In this document: positions 42,683 through 54,579 of the stretch, piece after piece | How the letters are laid out: the number at the start of each line of letters is the position of its first letter | Numbering within the stretch: position 1 is the stretch's first letter | Position numbers and translations under genes: made by a program | Notes under the pieces: model-generated | What the model was told of the DNA's origin: nothing | The model's database searches: none | Seen by the model: only the letters and a program-made list of their open reading frames with translations | From: Lutjanus erythropterus | Lineage: Eukaryota; Chordata; Actinopteri; Lutjaniformes; Lutjanidae | Direction of reading: 5' to 3' | Length of the DNA: 64,000 nt | NCBI GenBank assembly: GCA_020091685.1 | Contig: CM034600.1 | Span: 35,644,077 to 35,708,076 of the forward strand

Positions 42683-42778
42683 TCAGTCGGTCCTTTCTTC
42701 TGCTTCTTTCACCTTCCGCCGGGCTTCACTCCAACAACAAGCCTTGGCAGTTAGCTCAGAGGATGTTTTCTTTGGAAG
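42683..42778 (-). CDS. Possible minus-strand exon, unknown product
   Basis: After an acceptor GTACTTACAG the minus strand is open for 31 codons (LPKKTSSELTAKACCWSEAR, then a Lys/Glu-rich end) to TGA. A GT donor after RRK (about 42718) could instead join it to the open stretch at 42631 and below. It lies in the spacer of the inverted duplication, so it may be part of a mobile element. Not recognised. Confidence 0.2.
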   Translation of the reverse strand, partial: LPKKTSSELTAKACCWSEARRKVKEAEERTD

Positions 42779-43097
42779 CTGTAAGTACATGAACACAACA
42801 CCATGCAAGGTAATATAAAAGAGTTAAACAGAAAGAGAATAAATGGACCCAGGTGTGGGTAGTGAGGGTTTGTTGCAATCAAACCACGCTTTGGCATTTC
42901 GCTGGGGTGATATGGTGATATTTCTGTGGTGTTGTAATCATGTTTACAAACTCAAGGTATTTATATTTGGGGATTCCTGGGGAAGACCTTAGTTGGTCTG
43001 TTGCTTCTGCATAGTCGAAAAACAAACGTGTTAGTAAATAGAGGAAGTATGACGCGGCAGAACACTGGGAAACAAAAGATGGTCACACGCTCACGCA

Positions 43098-43299
43098 CAG
43101 CATGGAAAGTATATTCCACAAGTGCCGTTATTTCTGTGTTGCCGGGCTCATTGTCCACACGCTGGGCAGTATTTCTCATTTTAATGTTAGCAGACAGAGA
43201 ATCCCAGCACACACTCCCACACATGGATGGAAAGCAGTTCCACACTTTATTACTGTTTGATCTGTGAGTCACAGGCTACACATTCATCTGAACTTTACC

Positions 43300-43346
<47 letters not shown>

Positions 43347-43499
43347 AATTAAAATTAAAATAAATGCATGTTTCCAGCTGAAATCAGTCACTCAGTGTAA
43401 GTGTTAGCTACCAACCTAGGCAACAATACATGATTCATGTTATAGACATTCTTGAGAACTGGGACAAAACCATATTTTGTTAGGTGGTTTAAATAAACC
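43098..43499 (-). repeat. Inverted duplication, arm 2
   Basis: Inverted partner of 40980-41412. It carries a (CAA)n tract (43298-43345) absent from arm 1. Both arms keep a similar open reading in one frame (GSL-x3-WAVF-x-ILM-x-A-x-RES and DGKQFH-x-LLL), so a coding origin of the repeat is possible. Confidence 0.88.
43298..43345. repeat. (CAA)n microsatellite
   Basis: About 16 CAA units inside arm 2 of the inverted duplication. Confidence 0.97.
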
Positions 43500-43644
43500 G
43501 TTTACATTTTTTACATAAAATATTATAGTTTTATTTCATTGCGCAGTTGTAGTGAGTAGCCATTTTATTTTTAAAGTTGCTAGGTGATATAGGAATGATA
43601 GGAACTATCAATTAAGGTATGAGGAATTAACTGTGACACACAAG

Positions 43645-44060
43645 CAGGGGTGGAAGTAACCAATTACAAATACTCAAGTTACTGTAATTGAGTAGTTTTT
43701 TGGGGGTATTTGTACTTTAATGAGATGTTCAAGTCTGTAATTTTACTTGTACTAAAGTATTCATTACAAGCAGTAATCTACTTAGTTACTTTTAAAGTCA
43801 TAGTTGAGTACTGGGTACAATTTGAATTAATATTCAAACCTTTCATCTGCATTTTAGTAGCCAATCAGGTGATCTGAGAATAAAGACATACAAAGGAAAC
43901 ATGCTAGTGATTAATTGTGAATTGATTAATTGCCATTAAGAATTTAGCAAATTAAAAATGTATTCATGGATATTTAATGTGATCAGTAGTCTATAAATGG
44001 CAGTAATTTACTTTGTTTTACTTTGCACAGTCGAAAATATTCTTAAGACTAAGTGTAAAT
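43645..44060 (+). mobile_element. hAT-like element, left end only
   Basis: Starts CAGGGGTGGAAGTAACCAATT and follows the 27454-28073 element for about 150 bases with clear similarity (CTCAAGTTACTGTAATTGAG). No matching right end before the next repeat begins near 44090. Confidence 0.65.
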
Positions 44061-44089
44061 ATAAATATAAGATTTTTCTTTTTTTTTTA

Positions 44090-44302
44090 AATAAGTGAGC
44101 CCCATTTTTTGAAGTTGTTTTTTTATGTTTGAAAACTGGTCACCATTCACTTACAGTGTCTGGGAGATTCTGTAACACTGTTTTCCTGTGAAAATCCAGC
44201 AGTGTTTTGGGGGACTAAAAAAAAAGAAACCCGACCTACAATCGGCTCGAGGGTGAGCAGATAATGATTGAATTTTCATTTTTGGGTGAACTATCCCTTT
44301 AA
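44090..44302. mobile_element. Foldback family, right half only
   Basis: Ends GGGTGAACTATCCCTTTAA, with AAAACTGGTCACCATTCAC and CCAGCAGTGTTTTGGGGGAC inside. The left half is missing. Confidence 0.7.
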
Positions 44303-45584
44303 GAGGCTCGAGGACAGAGATGCTCAACTTGCTTTTCCCTGGGGCCACTTTTGCAGAGGCGAGGGGTCAGTTAATAAACTACTACTTTGTTTGGTCAAGT
44401 CAGGGCCTCTAGAAATAGCTGACTACAATACTTTTTACATGAAAAAATAAAAAAGATTAAAAGGCCAAGAACTCATCCTCCTTTGAAATGATTTGTTTTC
44501 AAATTATCAGTTTCACTTATTGACTAAATTAACTTGGGACAAGGATTACCACCAGGCCAATATGATATATTATATATTTTACTACATTTAATAGCTGCAG
44601 CTGCCTTTTAGCTTGTGAATGTTAGGTTACATTTGAAAGAGTAATATAACAGATTTCTGGGGCCAATATTAGGCAGTCTGATAGATAGAAGATTGGTCTT
44701 TATGCTTGATGGTATAAAATCCAAATTGACATCAGAGCACTCAAACAGCAAGCTTTCACTGGGAATTTTAATAATTATAAATAACTATAAATTAGAAAAT
44801 ATATAAAATATAAACAGAGCTTAAATAAAGAAAGGATCAAATGCTGCCTATTTTTTAAAACAACAACAACAACACACCAGACAAACAGATATATCAGCCG
44901 ATCAATACATCTGAGGGCTGTACTACGAAGCAAGCTCAACACAGCCAGGCTTTCTTTGCATGATCTGGAACAAACAGGAAAAATGACTCTGCATCACCAA
45001 ACGGAGGTTAGTGGGGGTGCCCAAACAAGTGCCCTTGCAAACCATGGAGGTTAACAAGGCACATGGTACACAAAGACAGCTGAGAGAGCTAGCAAAGCAC
45101 CTGTCACACAAACCGCCACGAGTAGTCTAGCCTGCCACTGCAGGACTAGACTACAGACTTGCAGACCCCACTCTGCCGAATGGCCCTCTGGCCCTGACTG
45201 GCTGCGCTCTCCGGGCTTTTAACACCCCAGGTTTTGACTGCAGAGTGACTGCACCTGCTGTCAATCACTGCAACCTGCAAGGTGGAGGAGGGGCAGAACC
45301 TGGGCACAGGAGAGTATGACAACACACAGACACTGTGGCACATAACAACCATAAACTGCTCTTTTAGGGACAGGACAAATAGCATATTTAAGCTCTTTTA
45401 GTGTGTCCGGGCTTAAATTCAACTTCCCAGGTAGCAGCTAAGGAACATTATTGAGCATTTACTAATGTATAAACAAACAAACAAAAAAAAAATTCACAGT
45501 GTGAATCCCCAGCACTTTTGTTGAGTATTACTTGGTTTGCTTGCAATTTTCATCCTTGCCCAAATGAGGGCTCCATGAGTCATT
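44303..45584. other. Stretch without a recognised gene
   Basis: Contains GGGCTGTACTACGAAGC at 44915-44931, the start sequence of a common fish DNA repeat, and AT-rich sequence. Open frames on the minus strand have no splice support. Confidence 0.5.
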
Positions 45585-46160
45585 TTAAAGGGATATTTCA
45601 CCCCCCAAAAATGAAAATTCAGTCATTTTGTACTAACCCTCACGCCGATTGAAGTTTGGGTTTAGTTTTTTAGTCCACAAAACTGCTACTGCTGGAGTTT
45701 CACAGAACAACAGTGTTGCCTGCCATTTCCTAAATAATTTGTAGTGAATGGTGACCAGTTTCCAAACTTAAAAAAAAAACAAAAACAAAAAAACTCATAA
45801 AATGCCTCCATACTGCTCATCTAGTGTAATCCAAGTCTCCTAAAGCCTCAACATGCCAAGTTGACTTGAAAGATGTCATTCACAACATGTTTTTAGCCTA
45901 AATCTCCACTGTAAATCCACTTGGAGCCATGTTCACGTGCGCCCGTGCACACCATCTGAACTGGGTGTGTGCGGTGTGATGGTGCGCACAGGCAAGTGAA
46001 CATTATGTTGGAGCTTTAGGAGACTTGGATTACACCAGACGAGCGGTCGCTATTCATTTCAGTTATTTGGGAGATTCTGCAAGACTGTTTTGCTGTGAAA
46101 CTCCAGTGGTGTTTTGTGGACTAACAACCAAAACCAACCTTCGCCGTCTGGAGATGGGTG
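45585..46160. mobile_element. Foldback family copy
   Basis: Left end TAAAGGGATATTTCACCCC. Inverted internal pairs: TTAGTCCACAAAACTGC near 45680 against TTTTGTGGACTAAC near 46112, and ATTCACTACAAAT-type against ATTCATTTCAG. The right tip has diverged. Its middle (GTGTAATCCAAGTC, GACTTGAAAGATGTCATTC) recurs in 48712-48940. Confidence 0.75.
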
Positions 46161-48065
46161 GTAACATTGTCCATGTAGTCACAGCAAAGGATTGGAGCCA
46201 TAAAACCTGGCTCCCTTCTTTAGCATCCCTTTGCTAAGCTCGTGCTCAGCAGGTTAGCTGCTAGACCACAAAATGATTGATTGTTGGTGCATGCTTTCAA
46301 ACTGGTGCATTCATGGACAGTAGGTGAAACGTGCTGCCTTTACTTCAATATGTTCTGTGCCTCAGCCCCTCTAAACTTGAGAAAAAAAACCAAAAAAACC
46401 AAAAAAAAAAACCAAAGCTACATTGGAGGAAGCAAAGACAAAAAGTTAACGTGAGAAATGTGAAATGTGTGAGGTTTGTGCTTTATGTTGACACCCACCA
46501 GGTCAGGGGTGGCAACATAAACCACCTTGAATAGCGTTGTTGTTGTAACATGCTATACAAATGAACTTGCCCTGCCCTGTTATTTTTGGGTTTAATGTGT
46601 CCTTCATGTACTTTGGAAAGCTATGAATAAGCCAATTCCACTTTCTTGCTCCAGGCACAATGAGGTCATTATATTTGCAGATTTAAATGACTCAACACAT
46701 AAACCTCCTTATCCCTAGTTTTTATATAGTCCTGACATGCAGACTGCCACTTTGATACCTGCCATATTATGAAACCTGAGATTAGAGAGTAAATGATGCA
46801 ACCGAGGAGTTTCCACATTACTGAATAACACGATGCTACCATACTGTAGTGTAACATCTGAGTTTGGTTAGAGCCCACTCTGAAGAGCCACCGGTGCTCT
46901 CTCCAGGAATTCTCCTACAAACAACATTTTTAATCAAAAAATTATATTGGCCTACAGTAAATGAATAGATAAGATATAAAAATGAATAAAATTTTTATGG
47001 CAGCCTGAAGAAGGAAGCTGTTCTGTAGTCTGGTGGTACGGCAGCAGATACTAAAGTTTTGCACCAGGTTGGATACCCAGGTGACAAGGTGCAAAAACAC
47101 TGTATAATGAGTAAAAAATATATTTATAAAAAATATATATTTATATAAATCCAAGCTGATAGCTACAACTGATGATATAAAGGCAAAAATAGCCAGTGGA
47201 GAATACAAAATTGTGGATAATACATCATTGAAGGCCAAGGTGGACGTTAAGGAGGAATTTGATGTGTTCAGAAACGGTTAGAATAATGCTGTCAGTGGCT
47301 TTGGTGCTTGTAAAAAGTTAAACAAAGTATTAGATTTTCATACCTGCAAGCAAGGCTTACTGTCACAATGGAAAAAACATCAACAGCTAGTTTAGAACAA
47401 AGTGAGTGACTGTCTATCGTGTGTTTATTTACACAGGTCGCGGGGCTTATACTAACGGATCTGGGTGGGTGCGGATTTGACTTGGAAATAATTGTGGGTA
47501 ACGGGTAGGTATTGGTTCTGAGGTTTGCGGGTGCAGGCAGCGGTAGGTCTGCAGAACTGGACCTGTGCAGGACTCTGTCAGATACTTCTGTATCTGCTGG
47601 CAGATGGCAGCAGGGTGAACGGGCTGTGGCTGGGGTGGGTGTTGTCTTTTGGTATCCTTCAGGCTCTGTGCAGGCGCCTTCCCTCCTTGATATCACTGAT
47701 GCTCGGTAGATGGGCGCTGGTGATGTTCTGATGTTTTAATCACCCACTGTAGAGTCATCCGGCTTGTGGGTGCCACCTGTGAGCTCTACATATCGGGGCT
47801 TGCAGTCATGGGTGTGAACAGGAGAAGGCAGAGTGCACGGCCCGGGGTGCTCCAGTGTTGAGCGCTAGAGTGGAAAAGGTGTGGCCGTATCAGTGCACAT
47901 TTCATCATCTTTATTGTTTGGTCAAGTCAGGGCCTCTAGAAATAGCAGATTACAATAATTAACACCATTTTAACCATCCGACCCTTATCTCAACCCTGTC
48001 CCCCAAAAATGAAACAATACTTTCATATAACACACTGGATCTGCAGCATGATCCAAAAGCACTGA
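46161..48065. other. Stretch without a recognised gene
   Basis: Two blocks (46990-47100 and 47540-47710) read like pieces of an interspersed repeat in which a GAAGCTGTTCTGTAGTCTGG-type sequence is followed by GGCAGCAG blocks. They hold short open frames that I take as repeat-derived. AT-rich elsewhere. Confidence 0.45.
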
Positions 48066-48375
48066 AAAGGATAATCCACCCAAAAATGAAAATTTGGTCA
48101 TTATTTATTCACTCTTGTACTGATTGAAAGTCGGTTTTAGTGTTTTAGTCCACAGAGCGCTGGTGGAGATTCACAGGAAAGCAGTGTTGCAGAATCTCCC
48201 AAACGATTTAAATGAATAGTGGCCAGTTTTCAAACATAAAAAAAGCATTTTATTACAGATTATACATTGCCCTCACTATGTATGCTCATTTACTGGCCTC
48301 ATTTTAAAAAATATGACATATTTTGAAGTGATTAATTCTCATTCAATGAAGTTCTAGGTTGTGAAGAGAGGTGAG

Positions 48376-48389
48376 GCGCCCTCTACTGG
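48376..48389 (-). promoter_or_regulatory. CTCF-like motif
   Basis: Minus strand CCAGTAGAGGGCGC fits the core CTCF consensus at every position. It lies in sequence that interrupts a foldback-type element, so it may have come in with a repeat. Confidence 0.45.
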
Positions 48390-48529
48390 CCAACCACCAC
48401 TGCAGTCAAATGGAACTGAAATCATGCATTTTAATTTGACATTTTTCAGTGAATCCTTGAGCACATCTAGATATAAAAAGTACTAGCTACTAGTACATAT
48501 TACTACTAGTACGTATCCTCACAGTTTGT

Positions 48530-48711
48530 TTTCTAGCTGTGAGTCATGACACTCATGCCATTTTCTTGCTTTTGGCATGATGCAGTCATCAGTGATTGGA
48601 AAGATGATCGAATAGTTTCGATACATGATACATCGCTCCTATCTCTTCTTTGATCATGTGTGATATTTCAGTTCCTCAAGTAGCGTACGTGTAAACTGAC
48701 ATGATGAAATA
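48530..48711. repeat. Dispersed repeat, copy 1 (within the interrupted element)
   Basis: Shares TGCAGTCAT, GGCTCCTATC-type and GTAAACTGACATGATGAAA-type sequence in the same order with 50930-51112. Function unknown. Confidence 0.65.
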
Positions 48712-49082
48712 CTAAGTGTAATCCAAGTTACCTAAAGCCCTGACATGTCAAGTTGACTTGAAAGACGTCATTTGGTTGGTTGGTTTTTATCCCCAATCTT
48801 CACCGTAGATCCTTGTCTTGGTGCCACGTTCACATGCCCATGTGCACCATCTGAACTGGGCTTGTGTGTTGTGAGGCTGTATGCATGAGTGCAAAGTGAA
48901 CCCTTGAATTACACCAGACGAGCAGAAGGTATTTTATGTTTTGTTTTTTTTGTTTTTTCTGTTGTGTTTTTTTGGCATCTGAAAACTGGTAACTCCAGCA
49001 GTGTTTTTGTGGACTGCAAAACTAAACCCGACCTTCAGTCACCATGAGGCAGAGTAGATTGCAAATGAATTTTAATTCCCCT

Positions 49083-52000
49083 TCCCTCAACTGCATGGTT
49101 AGTAGTGAGAGAAACACACACCCAGCCTCCAGTTTACTTTACAGGTCCACTTATGCAGTAGTATGATATTGTACGTGCAGCTGATAGGTGTTGATGTGAT
49201 TCAGAATCACTTTGGTTTTGCTCATTTTTAATAGACTCTGTTATTAAGCCTCCATTACACGCAACTCTCCTGATGCTGTCTCATTGTTATACAAAGAACT
49301 GCTGGTAAATATATCTGTGGAAAAAACCCAAGGTGCGAGTTGTATTTGTGAGCAACTATACAAACTGTCCTGCTGTCATCACATCAGGCTCAGACAGGGA
49401 GGGAGAAAAGGCGGTGAACACACAAGTATGTGGGTGTGAGGAAGTGAGGTAAGTGTGACCATAAGGTGGAGGATTAATTAGAATTAAAGTGGTGAAATGA
49501 AGAAAAACAACAACAGTAACAACAACAAAAAAAACCAGTTCATCTGAATGACATATTTGACATTTTGCTGAAAAGTGACCAGTTTGCAGTGCAGTACAGT
49601 CATGCTGCTAGCATGGCTAAAATCGTTAGCACATTCATGGTCTCCCGCATTATCATCTTAAGCAGGGGGTTCTCAACTTTTTGTAACTTAAGACCCACTT
49701 CTAATTGTTAAAAAAAAAAAATCCAAGCTCCACGTTGCCAAATAAATTAGATAAACAACTGTCATGAGATGAGGAAAAAGTGACTACAAATATTTATGCT
49801 TATTCTCATACATCACTTTTTTGTTTCAAAACCAGACGCATCTGACTGCATCTGAGTGAGTGCTAACTAGCTAACAGTGGTAAAACATGTGTTGTGGTTG
49901 CCGTGGTGATGTTCAAACAGAGGCAGCCGGTGACTCATAAAAAAAAAAAAAAATAAAAAAAAAATGCACCAATGCATCTCACCAGTGTATTTAATAATAA
50001 TAATATTAATTTGCTGAGCTGAATGAATATTGTTACAATGAAACATGCTTTGTTGATTTAAGTTAAGATAGACAGATAGATAATTATCTATTATGATACA
50101 ATTTGTCATAAATTAAAGACTTAGCAAAAAGTATGTCAATGAGTGTCACAGAAGTATGACAACATACACCCAGAGACACTATTAAAAATTAAGATAATAA
50201 GAAAACTTCAGATAAAAATATTGTATTACATTTAATATACCCAGCTGATTGAACTGGGTTAGAGACATATGGCTTTGCACCCCGAGGCTTAAAATTAACT
50301 TTTTGAAAGATGCAAATTTCTCAGTGACTCAGTGATTAAATGTATTTGACAAGTTTATTTATAGGACTGAGTGACACCAACACTACACACTCAGTTACAT
50401 TTCCCCCACTGGAGGTGAGATAAAAGCTAAGTACATACTTGTACTTTTGTTTTATTCTACGTTATACTCCTACTCCAATCAGAGGCAAATACTTTTTACT
50501 TCACTACATTTTTCTGGCAGCTTTAGTTACTAATTTGTCGCTGACAGGAAGCATTTTACTGCACAATGAAAAATAAAAAAAATATACGTTAATCTAACCA
50601 TTTAGCCACCAGTTGGCAGCTTCAGTCGTTTTGGGCCACAAAAAACACAAAAAATCAAAGACATAATGTGACATCATCCATGAAGTTAAAGCAGAAACTA
50701 TTCTTGGTAAGTTTACGATCCAATAATAGAACTTTGTAAACAGAAACGGTTTCCAAATACATTAGCAGCCCTGCAGTACACTGTACACTTAGGAAACTCA
50801 CGATGTTTGGTTCAGGTGTTGCAACAACTCTGTAGCTTGAATTTCTGAGGCCTTCAATTCTTTTGTGTTAAAAGCAAATTATCTATCAGATCCCATCCCT
50901 TGTGTTTTTAAGAAAGTACTATGTCAGTCTCAGTAATTTTCCTAACTGTGAATCATCCAAAGCTGCTGTCTTGCTGTTGCCGCGGTGCAGTCATGTGTGA
51001 CTGCAGTGATGATTGTTGATGCAATCATACATGGCTCCTATCGCCTCCTCTATCATGAGCAATATTTCAGTCCCTACAGCAGCCTACATGTAAGCTGACA
51101 GGATGAAACACTGGACAGCGACAAGTACAATGCAATATTTGTTAAAAAAAAAAATTCCAGTATGATCAGGCCTGTCTCACCCCTGTTTAGAATGTCACTC
51201 AGATTGCTTTGGAAATTAAATTTGTTGAAATGAGATAATGGGAAAACACAGCAAGCCAAAAAAAAAAGAAAATGAAATAGCCATGGTTCAACTGTAAATT
51301 ATGCATCACATACAGCGTCCTCCACAGTATGGTAACAGCAAAATATTTGGTTTTAAGATGAAAAATCAGATCGACCTGATTTTTAAAAAAAATATTTACA
51401 TGCATATATGTTGTACAATGTGTGCCAGAGTGCTGCATCTTTAAACAAAATTTCTACACATGGGCTACATGAGCAAACTGTCTTTCTAAATATTATTTAA
51501 TGGACCTTCCTGGCTAAACAGAGGATGAATAAAAATAAAAATAAATAAATTAATTAATTAAAGTTAATTATCATAATTAATATTGCTGCGGATTTATGCT
51601 ATCTTGCAAAACATCAAACTTCTTGCGTGTGTGAATTGTTAATTAATATGCTTTGTCACTGCTGAATAAATGAATAAATTTTTGCACAAAATACATGACT
51701 GCAATGCATAGTGAGTGATGTCAGAGTGACCATCGTTTTTGACTCCCTCATCAATTTCACTTCACTTTTTCAGCGCACTGCGCTGAACAGCTCATTAAGG
51801 TCACAACACTTTGACAGATGTGTGCGTGTGTGTTGTCAGATACCAACTATATGAAAAATATCCACCATAAGAATAACTTAGTAAACATAGTAAAAATAAA
51901 AGAGAACAGTAAAACAAGCAAACATGTTAGTAAGAATAATAGAAATATAAACATGTCAGTAAGAATAAATAAAATAAATAGATAACAATGCAGGGACACC

Positions 52001-52150
52001 ATTACATGATGTTATCTAGTCACTATAAATATAGATAAATATGGAATAGATAATAAGATGACATCTTGTAATGTCAATATAAATAAACACAAATAAAAGG
52101 AATGAAAGATTAAAGAAAATGGTTTAAACAATGACATCATATAACAGCAA
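49083..52150. other. Stretch without a recognised gene
   Basis: AT-rich. Includes a hAT-type end (GGGGGTTCTCAACTTTTTG near 49665), A runs (49938-49963), a fragment of the hAT-like repeat (about 50420-50550), the dispersed repeat at 50930-51112 and an (AAAT)n-like run near 51530-51560. Confidence 0.5.
50930..51112. repeat. Dispersed repeat, copy 2
   Basis: Same order of blocks as 48530-48711 (AACTGTGAATCATCC, GCAGTCATGTGTGACTG, GTAAGCTGACAGGATGAAA), roughly three quarters alike by eye. Confidence 0.65.
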
Positions 52151-52152
52151 GT

Positions 52153-52335
52153 CTATAAATATATAAATTTAAAAAAAGATTTAAAAGATGTCGCTGATTC
52201 TGCAAGCCTTTTTTCCTCGGGCAGATCACTCCAGAGTCGAGGAGCCATGATGGAAAAGGCCTTTAGATTTAAGACTCGACTTTCAAAAAGCCAAAGCCGA
52301 CAGGAGTAACTGAGATGTAAGCCAGTCCCTGTCAA
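52153..52335 (-). pseudogene. LINE-like fragment (C-terminal residues)
   Basis: Minus-strand residues include SYSCRLWLF and IMAPRLWSDLPEEKRLAES followed by SFKSFFK. The APRLW-(N/S)-(D/S)LP block followed by SFK is the usual end of non-LTR reverse transcriptase proteins in fish. A small remnant, no full gene. Confidence 0.5.
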
Positions 52336-52575
52336 ACATTTTCAACAAATGTTTTCTTGTGTTGTCCTGTGCGTTGAATTGCGGTCACTGACATGTTGAT
52401 ATTAAAGTTTGAACACTGCTGCTAGTCAGTTTTCCTTTTGTCTGTATTTTATTTTCATTTATGTGAACCGGGTAGATTGTGAAACTGAACTGCCATTCAG
52501 GGGAAAAAAAAAGTTGTCTGATCTGAATCTTAGTCAACACCACAAGTACAAAGAGTCACCCTTTAATAATCATTA

Positions 52576-52800
52576 TTGCCAACACTACACCTACAACTGT
52601 CATCATCATCAACACTACAAAGTACAAAATGTACTTTTACTGTCAACCTATTATTGTCATCATCATTATCACTACAAAGTACAAAATGTACTTTTACTGT
52701 CAACCTACAACTGTCATCGTCATTAACACTACAAAGTACAAAATGTACTTTTACTGTCAACCTATAATTGTCATCATCATCATCACTACAAGTACAAAGT
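52576..52800. repeat. 57-bp minisatellite, about four units
   Basis: CACTACAAAG recurs at 52613, 52670, 52727 and (slightly changed) 52784, a period of exactly 57 bp. Each unit holds AAAGTACA-AAA-TGTACTTT, a perfect 8-bp inverted repeat with a 3-base loop, then a run of TCATCATC type. As 57 is divisible by three, both strands stay open; the open frames are the repeat translated. Confidence 0.95.
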
Positions 52801-53089
52801 GTAATGTAAGGCCGTAGATATATTTGCTGACTAACCATGTGTTTGCGTTTGCATATTCGTAGCATTAATTTTAGACATGCACAACCATCGCTCCAAACAG
52901 AGGCAGGATACGCGAAGCAGCCATGATGTGTAGGGATGCACAGGGGTGCGTACGCCAACGCTAAGTTTAAAGCAAGTATCTCTCTGGCGTTACTGTCACC
53001 CTATCATCATCATCATCATTTCACATCATTTCATTTTTCGTCGCGTTGGCCAGACAATAACAGCTTGTACTCACTTGACTTTTTTGAGC

Positions 53090-53400
53090 ACCTGCTTATT
53101 AAATAAGTCATTTAAACTACTGAACTCTTCCCTCACTATCTTTGCCTTTTTCAGAATCTCAGCAAGGGCATTCTTCTCGTTTATAAAAAAAGGTTGCCAC
53201 ACCAACAGCTGATGGAAAATGAGATGACAGACTTAAACAGAAAAGACGTTTCTGGCTGTTCTCACACGACATGTCAGTATTTGAGTCACATTTTAGGCAG
53301 TTGTCAATCATGGTGCCCAAATATTTGTAATTGGTAACTATTTCCACTGACTGACTCTTGACTATGTTGCTCTGGGGAGCTTGGGGGGAGTCGCCTGATA
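53090..53400 (-). pseudogene. Non-LTR reverse transcriptase fragment (Rex/L2-like LINE)
   Basis: Minus strand carries VEIVTNYKYLGTMIDNCLKC (in part before the first ATG), then NSQKRLFCLSL and TFFYK. The YKYLGT-ID-LKC-NT pattern followed by QRL-F is the C-terminal RT/thumb region of fish non-LTR elements. Truncated at both ends. Confidence 0.75.
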
Positions 53401-53419
53401 TTTATACATCTAGGCTGTA

Positions 53420-53620
53420 CTGCAGAGATTTGAAGATTTCAGAGCCCTAAAGATGTCTCAGATATAAAGGGACTAAATGGCACTTGACTTGAAGTGCTCA
53501 AAGCACCAGAAAAAAAGACAGATCTGAAACATTCCCAAAATCATCAAGATAGTCCACAGACCTTCTCGTTTCTCGTAACGTCACTGTTTTCTACATCAAA
53601 TAGCTTTTCAGTAGTTAAGC
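53420..53620. repeat. Dispersed fish repeat, copy B
   Basis: Shares the AAGATGTCTCAG / GGGACTAAATGGCAC / GTCCACAGACCTT series with 33660-33975. Confidence 0.6.
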
Positions 53621-54117
53621 TACTTTAGTGATCAAATAATGTGGTAGCGTCCACAGAAGCTACATTTCCCATCTCCCATGCATCTCTTCAATGTGACGTC
53701 ACGTACCTGCCCTGCTGCTGATAGACTGATCCATAGACTGGATATATAAAAATGCCCGCAAATTGTCTGATGCAGCGGGGCGGGATTGAAAGCGCACAGC
53801 AGCAGATAATGGCAGAGGAGGGGGTAGAGACGTGTACATCTCGTGAATCTCCATGGCCAAACCTTAACAAGTTCATGTTACTTATCGAGTCCTCACAGAA
53901 CAGTTAGACGTTCTGGTGTTTACTGTGGAACCCTAAAAGAAAAGCTCCTGTCAACATCCGAGACGTCCAACACAAATTTAAGGACACACATTCAGGCATT
54001 TCCCAATGTTAACACAACAATCGCTAGCTAAGCTAATCATCACAACTCAGTCAGCAAACACCAACAGCTAACATGGCGCCAGCTAGCAACATGTCCTTTG
54101 GCAGCAAAAAGAATAAA

Positions 54118-54121
<4 letters not shown>

Positions 54122-54166
<45 letters not shown>
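54122..54166. repeat. (TG)n microsatellite
   Basis: About 22 TG units. Confidence 0.98.
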
Positions 54167-54168
<2 letters not shown>

Positions 54169-54579
54169 ATGTGCGTCTGTGTGAAGGGAATTTAGGCAGG
54201 AAGAAGTAAGAAAAATGAGAAGACAGGAGAAGCTGAAAAGTATAACTTTAGGTTATGTTACTCAGAAATATTACTTGTGCAAAACCAAATTGTTGTGGTC
54301 AATTTAAATAAATAATTTGATATTTGTTTAGATGGCTCCTAGTACAGAAGGGGGCTAATAAATATACTACTAAACACAGACAGACAGACAGATACATAGA
54401 TACTTTGTTTTTACTTTAAAAAAATAGCTTGATGTAGTTAAGCCACTTTTGTCATTTTATTGTAGCTTAGCTTGCTACATTTTTCTGGCGGGTAGCTTCA
54501 GTGTAGTGAAGGTTCATTTAATGTAGAATAACTTGTAGATGAGCTCACTACATTTTCCAAGTAGCTTGCCCAACGCTGC

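Larger units (their letters stand above)
48066..49082. mobile_element. Foldback family copy interrupted by a second repeat
   Basis: The left part (48066-48250) and right part (48712-49082) align to one element, as judged from 45585-46160. The bases from about 48255 to 48710 do not belong to it, and the last ~200 of them resemble 50890-51115. This indicates an insertion into the element. The insert carries the CTCF-like motif at 48376-48389. Confidence 0.7.

Noticed and set aside
52563-52958. 131-codon minus-strand frame with repeated VHFVLCS-DDD units
   Set aside because: The 57-bp minisatellite keeps all frames open because its period is a multiple of three.
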